A DNA stretch of 64,000 nt from CAZMCC01 sp964564695 (GTDB lineage Bacteria; Planctomycetota; Phycisphaerae; Phycisphaerales; UBA1924), in assembly GCA_964564695.1 (NCBI GenBank), contig CAZMCC010000007.1, positions 1 to 64,000 of the forward strand, in the 5' to 3' direction. This document shows positions 62,766 to 64,000 of the stretch, in pieces. Both the position numbers and the translations under genes were made by a program. The notes under the pieces are model-generated. The model was given only the letters and a program-made list of their open reading frames with translations, ran no database searches and was not told the DNA's origin. Every line of letters starts with the position of its first letter. Within the stretch, counting starts at the first letter, position 1.

Positions 62766-63200
62766 TCAGATCTTCATCGTGATGGGGTGCTGGTCGGCGT
62801 GCGGGTGCGTCGTGCCCCCGTACACCTTCAGACGCTTGAGCATCAACCGGGCCAGCCGGTTCTTCGGGAGCATGCGCCGGACCGCGTCCTGGACGAGCTT
62901 CTCGGGGTCGCGCTCGCGGACCGCGCCGTAGGACTCGGCCTTCAGGCCGCTCGGGTACCCCGTGTAGTGCTGCTTGAGGCGCTGGTCGGCCTTCTTGCCG
63001 GTCAGGCCGACCTTGGTCGCGTTGGTCACGACGACGAAGTCGCCGCACTCGACGTGGGGGGTGTACTCGGGGCGGTGCTTGCCCATGAGCACGATCGCGA
63101 CATCGCTGGCCAGCCGGCCCAGCGGGATATCCGTCGCGTCGACGACTCGCCACAGCGGTTTCACTTCACCGGGCTTGGCGACAAAGGTCTGGCGGGGCAT
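62766..63200 (-). CDS. rplM: Ribosomal protein L13 (uL13)
   Basis: 144 residues, normal length. LWRVVDATDIPLGRLASDVA, GKHRPEYTPHVECGDFVVVT, KADQRLKQHYTGYPSGLK and RMLPKNRLARLMLKRLKVY are the standard blocks. ATG 63200 has AGGAG upstream. First gene of the rplM-rpsI operon. Confidence 0.97.
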   Translation of the reverse strand: MPRQTFVAKPGEVKPLWRVVDATDIPLGRLASDVAIVLMGKHRPEYTPHVECGDFVVVTNATKVGLTGKKADQRLKQHYTGYPSGLKAESYGAVRERDPEKLVQDAVRRMLPKNRLARLMLKRLKVYGGTTHPHADQHPITMKI

Positions 63201-63427
63201 CGTGGAGACTCCTGCAGCTCGGCCGGGGTGGGGGGACGAAGATAGTTCGTCGTGAAGACGATCCATCCGCGACCGGATCCATGTCCGGGGGGGGTACGCC
63301 GCCTACCGGGCGGGGCGGGCCGGGGGTTACCCGGCAAGGGCTATTGACGAACGGGCGAAGGATAGAGCCGACCCCCTCTCCGGGCAAGCGTCGTCCCCGG
63401 ACGGGGTCGGTGCCGATGATTGCCCCT

Positions 63428-64000
63428 ATGGAGCACGACAGCAGCGGTCCGCAGGCCGAGGATCCCCTTGGGACGTCGGCGACGGGACGAGGAGAGATTC
63501 ATAGACCCGAGGCGGGGGTGCACACCCTCCCGCTCTCCCAAGGCACCCGCTGGTGGTTGTGGCCGCTCGTGCTCGCCCTTGTCACGGCCGTTTTCGTGCT
63601 CCAGCGCCCCGAGGTCGAGGAGCCCGGGCGGCGCGAGAAGATCGAGAAGGGCATCGAAGTTCCGCCTCCTGCGACCGAGACGATCGGGGTCTTCTCGAAG
63701 CTCGCCCTCGCGATGCGCGAGATGCAGCTCTCGAACGCCGCGATGTTCGTGAACATGCTCGACGAGGAGGCCGTCCACGCCAAGTCGCCCGCCGACCGCT
63801 TCCGCGTCGCGGTCCTCGCGGCCGAGGTCTTCTGGGACTCTCCCACGGCCATGCTCGACGCCTCCGCTCCGGTGGGCGCCGGGCTGTTCGGGGGCGCGGG
63901 ACCGAGCCTCAGCGTGAGCCAGGCCCTCGACCAGATCGAGGCGCAGGTCGACCCCGCCTCGCCGCTGCTCGCCGACATCAAAGTCCTGCGCGATTCCCTC
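63428..64000 (+). CDS. Membrane-anchored protein of unknown function, cut by the window end
   Basis: An open frame of 191 codons from ATG 63428 (MEHDSSGPQAEDPLG) with normal codon bias and no stop before 64000. One membrane helix near residues 43-60 (WLWPLVLALVTAVFVLQ), then a hydrophilic, largely helical region (SKLALAMREMQLSNAAMFVN; DRFRVAVLAAEVFWDSPTAM). The C-terminal part is missing, so no family can be given. Divergent from rplM with ~230 bases between, which hold no other gene. Confidence 0.6.
   Translation, partial: MEHDSSGPQAEDPLGTSATGRGEIHRPEAGVHTLPLSQGTRWWLWPLVLALVTAVFVLQRPEVEEPGRREKIEKGIEVPPPATETIGVFSKLALAMREMQLSNAAMFVNMLDEEAVHAKSPADRFRVAVLAAEVFWDSPTAMLDASAPVGAGLFGGAGPSLSVSQALDQIEAQVDPASPLLADIKVLRDSL

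Overview
The window is GC-rich bacterial DNA (apart from an AT-richer first ~400 bases) and looks like a planctomycete of the Phycisphaerae type. Three secreted proteins carry the planctomycete N-terminal LEPR-XLL-like motif (LEARALL, LEARQMM, LEPRRLL). Several small membrane proteins carry the CPxCxYxL...CPECG zinc ribbon common in that group. A DUF5658 protein, GatCA amidotransferase and SpoVR without other sporulation genes fit the same picture. The lineage is inferred from protein style; no rRNA gene is present to confirm it.

Layout. 1-1220: an IS630-type transposase remnant joined to a 5'-truncated FAD oxidoreductase. 1.2-24.5 kb: aldo/keto reductase, a very large secreted beta-propeller protein, small secreted or lipoproteins, a CpeT/CpcT-like lipoprotein, a CAP-domain surface protein, glycosyltransferases, two tandem cyclophilin-fusion exoproteins, SpoVR, an M48 protease and a FUN14-like protein. 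24.5-29.8 kb: an ABC exporter, a cyclophilin, an S41 peptidase and ApaG. 29.8-39.3 kb: a surface-glycan cluster made of one multi-spanning membrane protein and three consecutive GT4-GT2 fusion proteins. 40-46.3 kb: gatC-gatA, a REPIN/RAYT island, an NAD-dependent epimerase, lysS and an Rrf2 regulator. 46.4-54.7 kb: a P1B-4 metal ATPase, two zinc-ribbon/HEAT-like genes (one frameshifted), MoxR, and an ECF sigma / anti-sigma / PDZ-protein set. 54.9-64 kb: tatC-tadA-(zinc ribbon)-mutM, a candidate oriC, dnaA, an RNase Z-like hydrolase, a bitopic protein, rplM-rpsI and a gene that runs off the window.

The most striking feature is a family of four ~80-bp paired hairpin elements (REPINs) with a cognate REP-associated tyrosine transposase (RAYT). 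The outer ends of these elements begin TGA and supply the stop codon of six neighbouring reading frames, counting the ancestral end of the RAYT itself. The RAYT frame is interrupted by a TGA where its family is expected to have tryptophan. A second recurring pattern is a TAnnnT box 4-9 bases before the start codon of about fifteen genes, which suggests leaderless mRNAs. Other recurrent structures are 9-bp-period C-rich repeats placed in frame inside unrelated proteins, short degenerate repeats at gene starts, and a second hairpin family that overlaps one start codon and truncates another gene.

No tRNA or rRNA gene and no CRISPR array was recognised. The only gene-free stretch over 300 bases between intact genes is 57865-58261, the oriC candidate. 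The RAYT island, and bases 346-566, hold only repeats and degenerate sequence besides what is listed.
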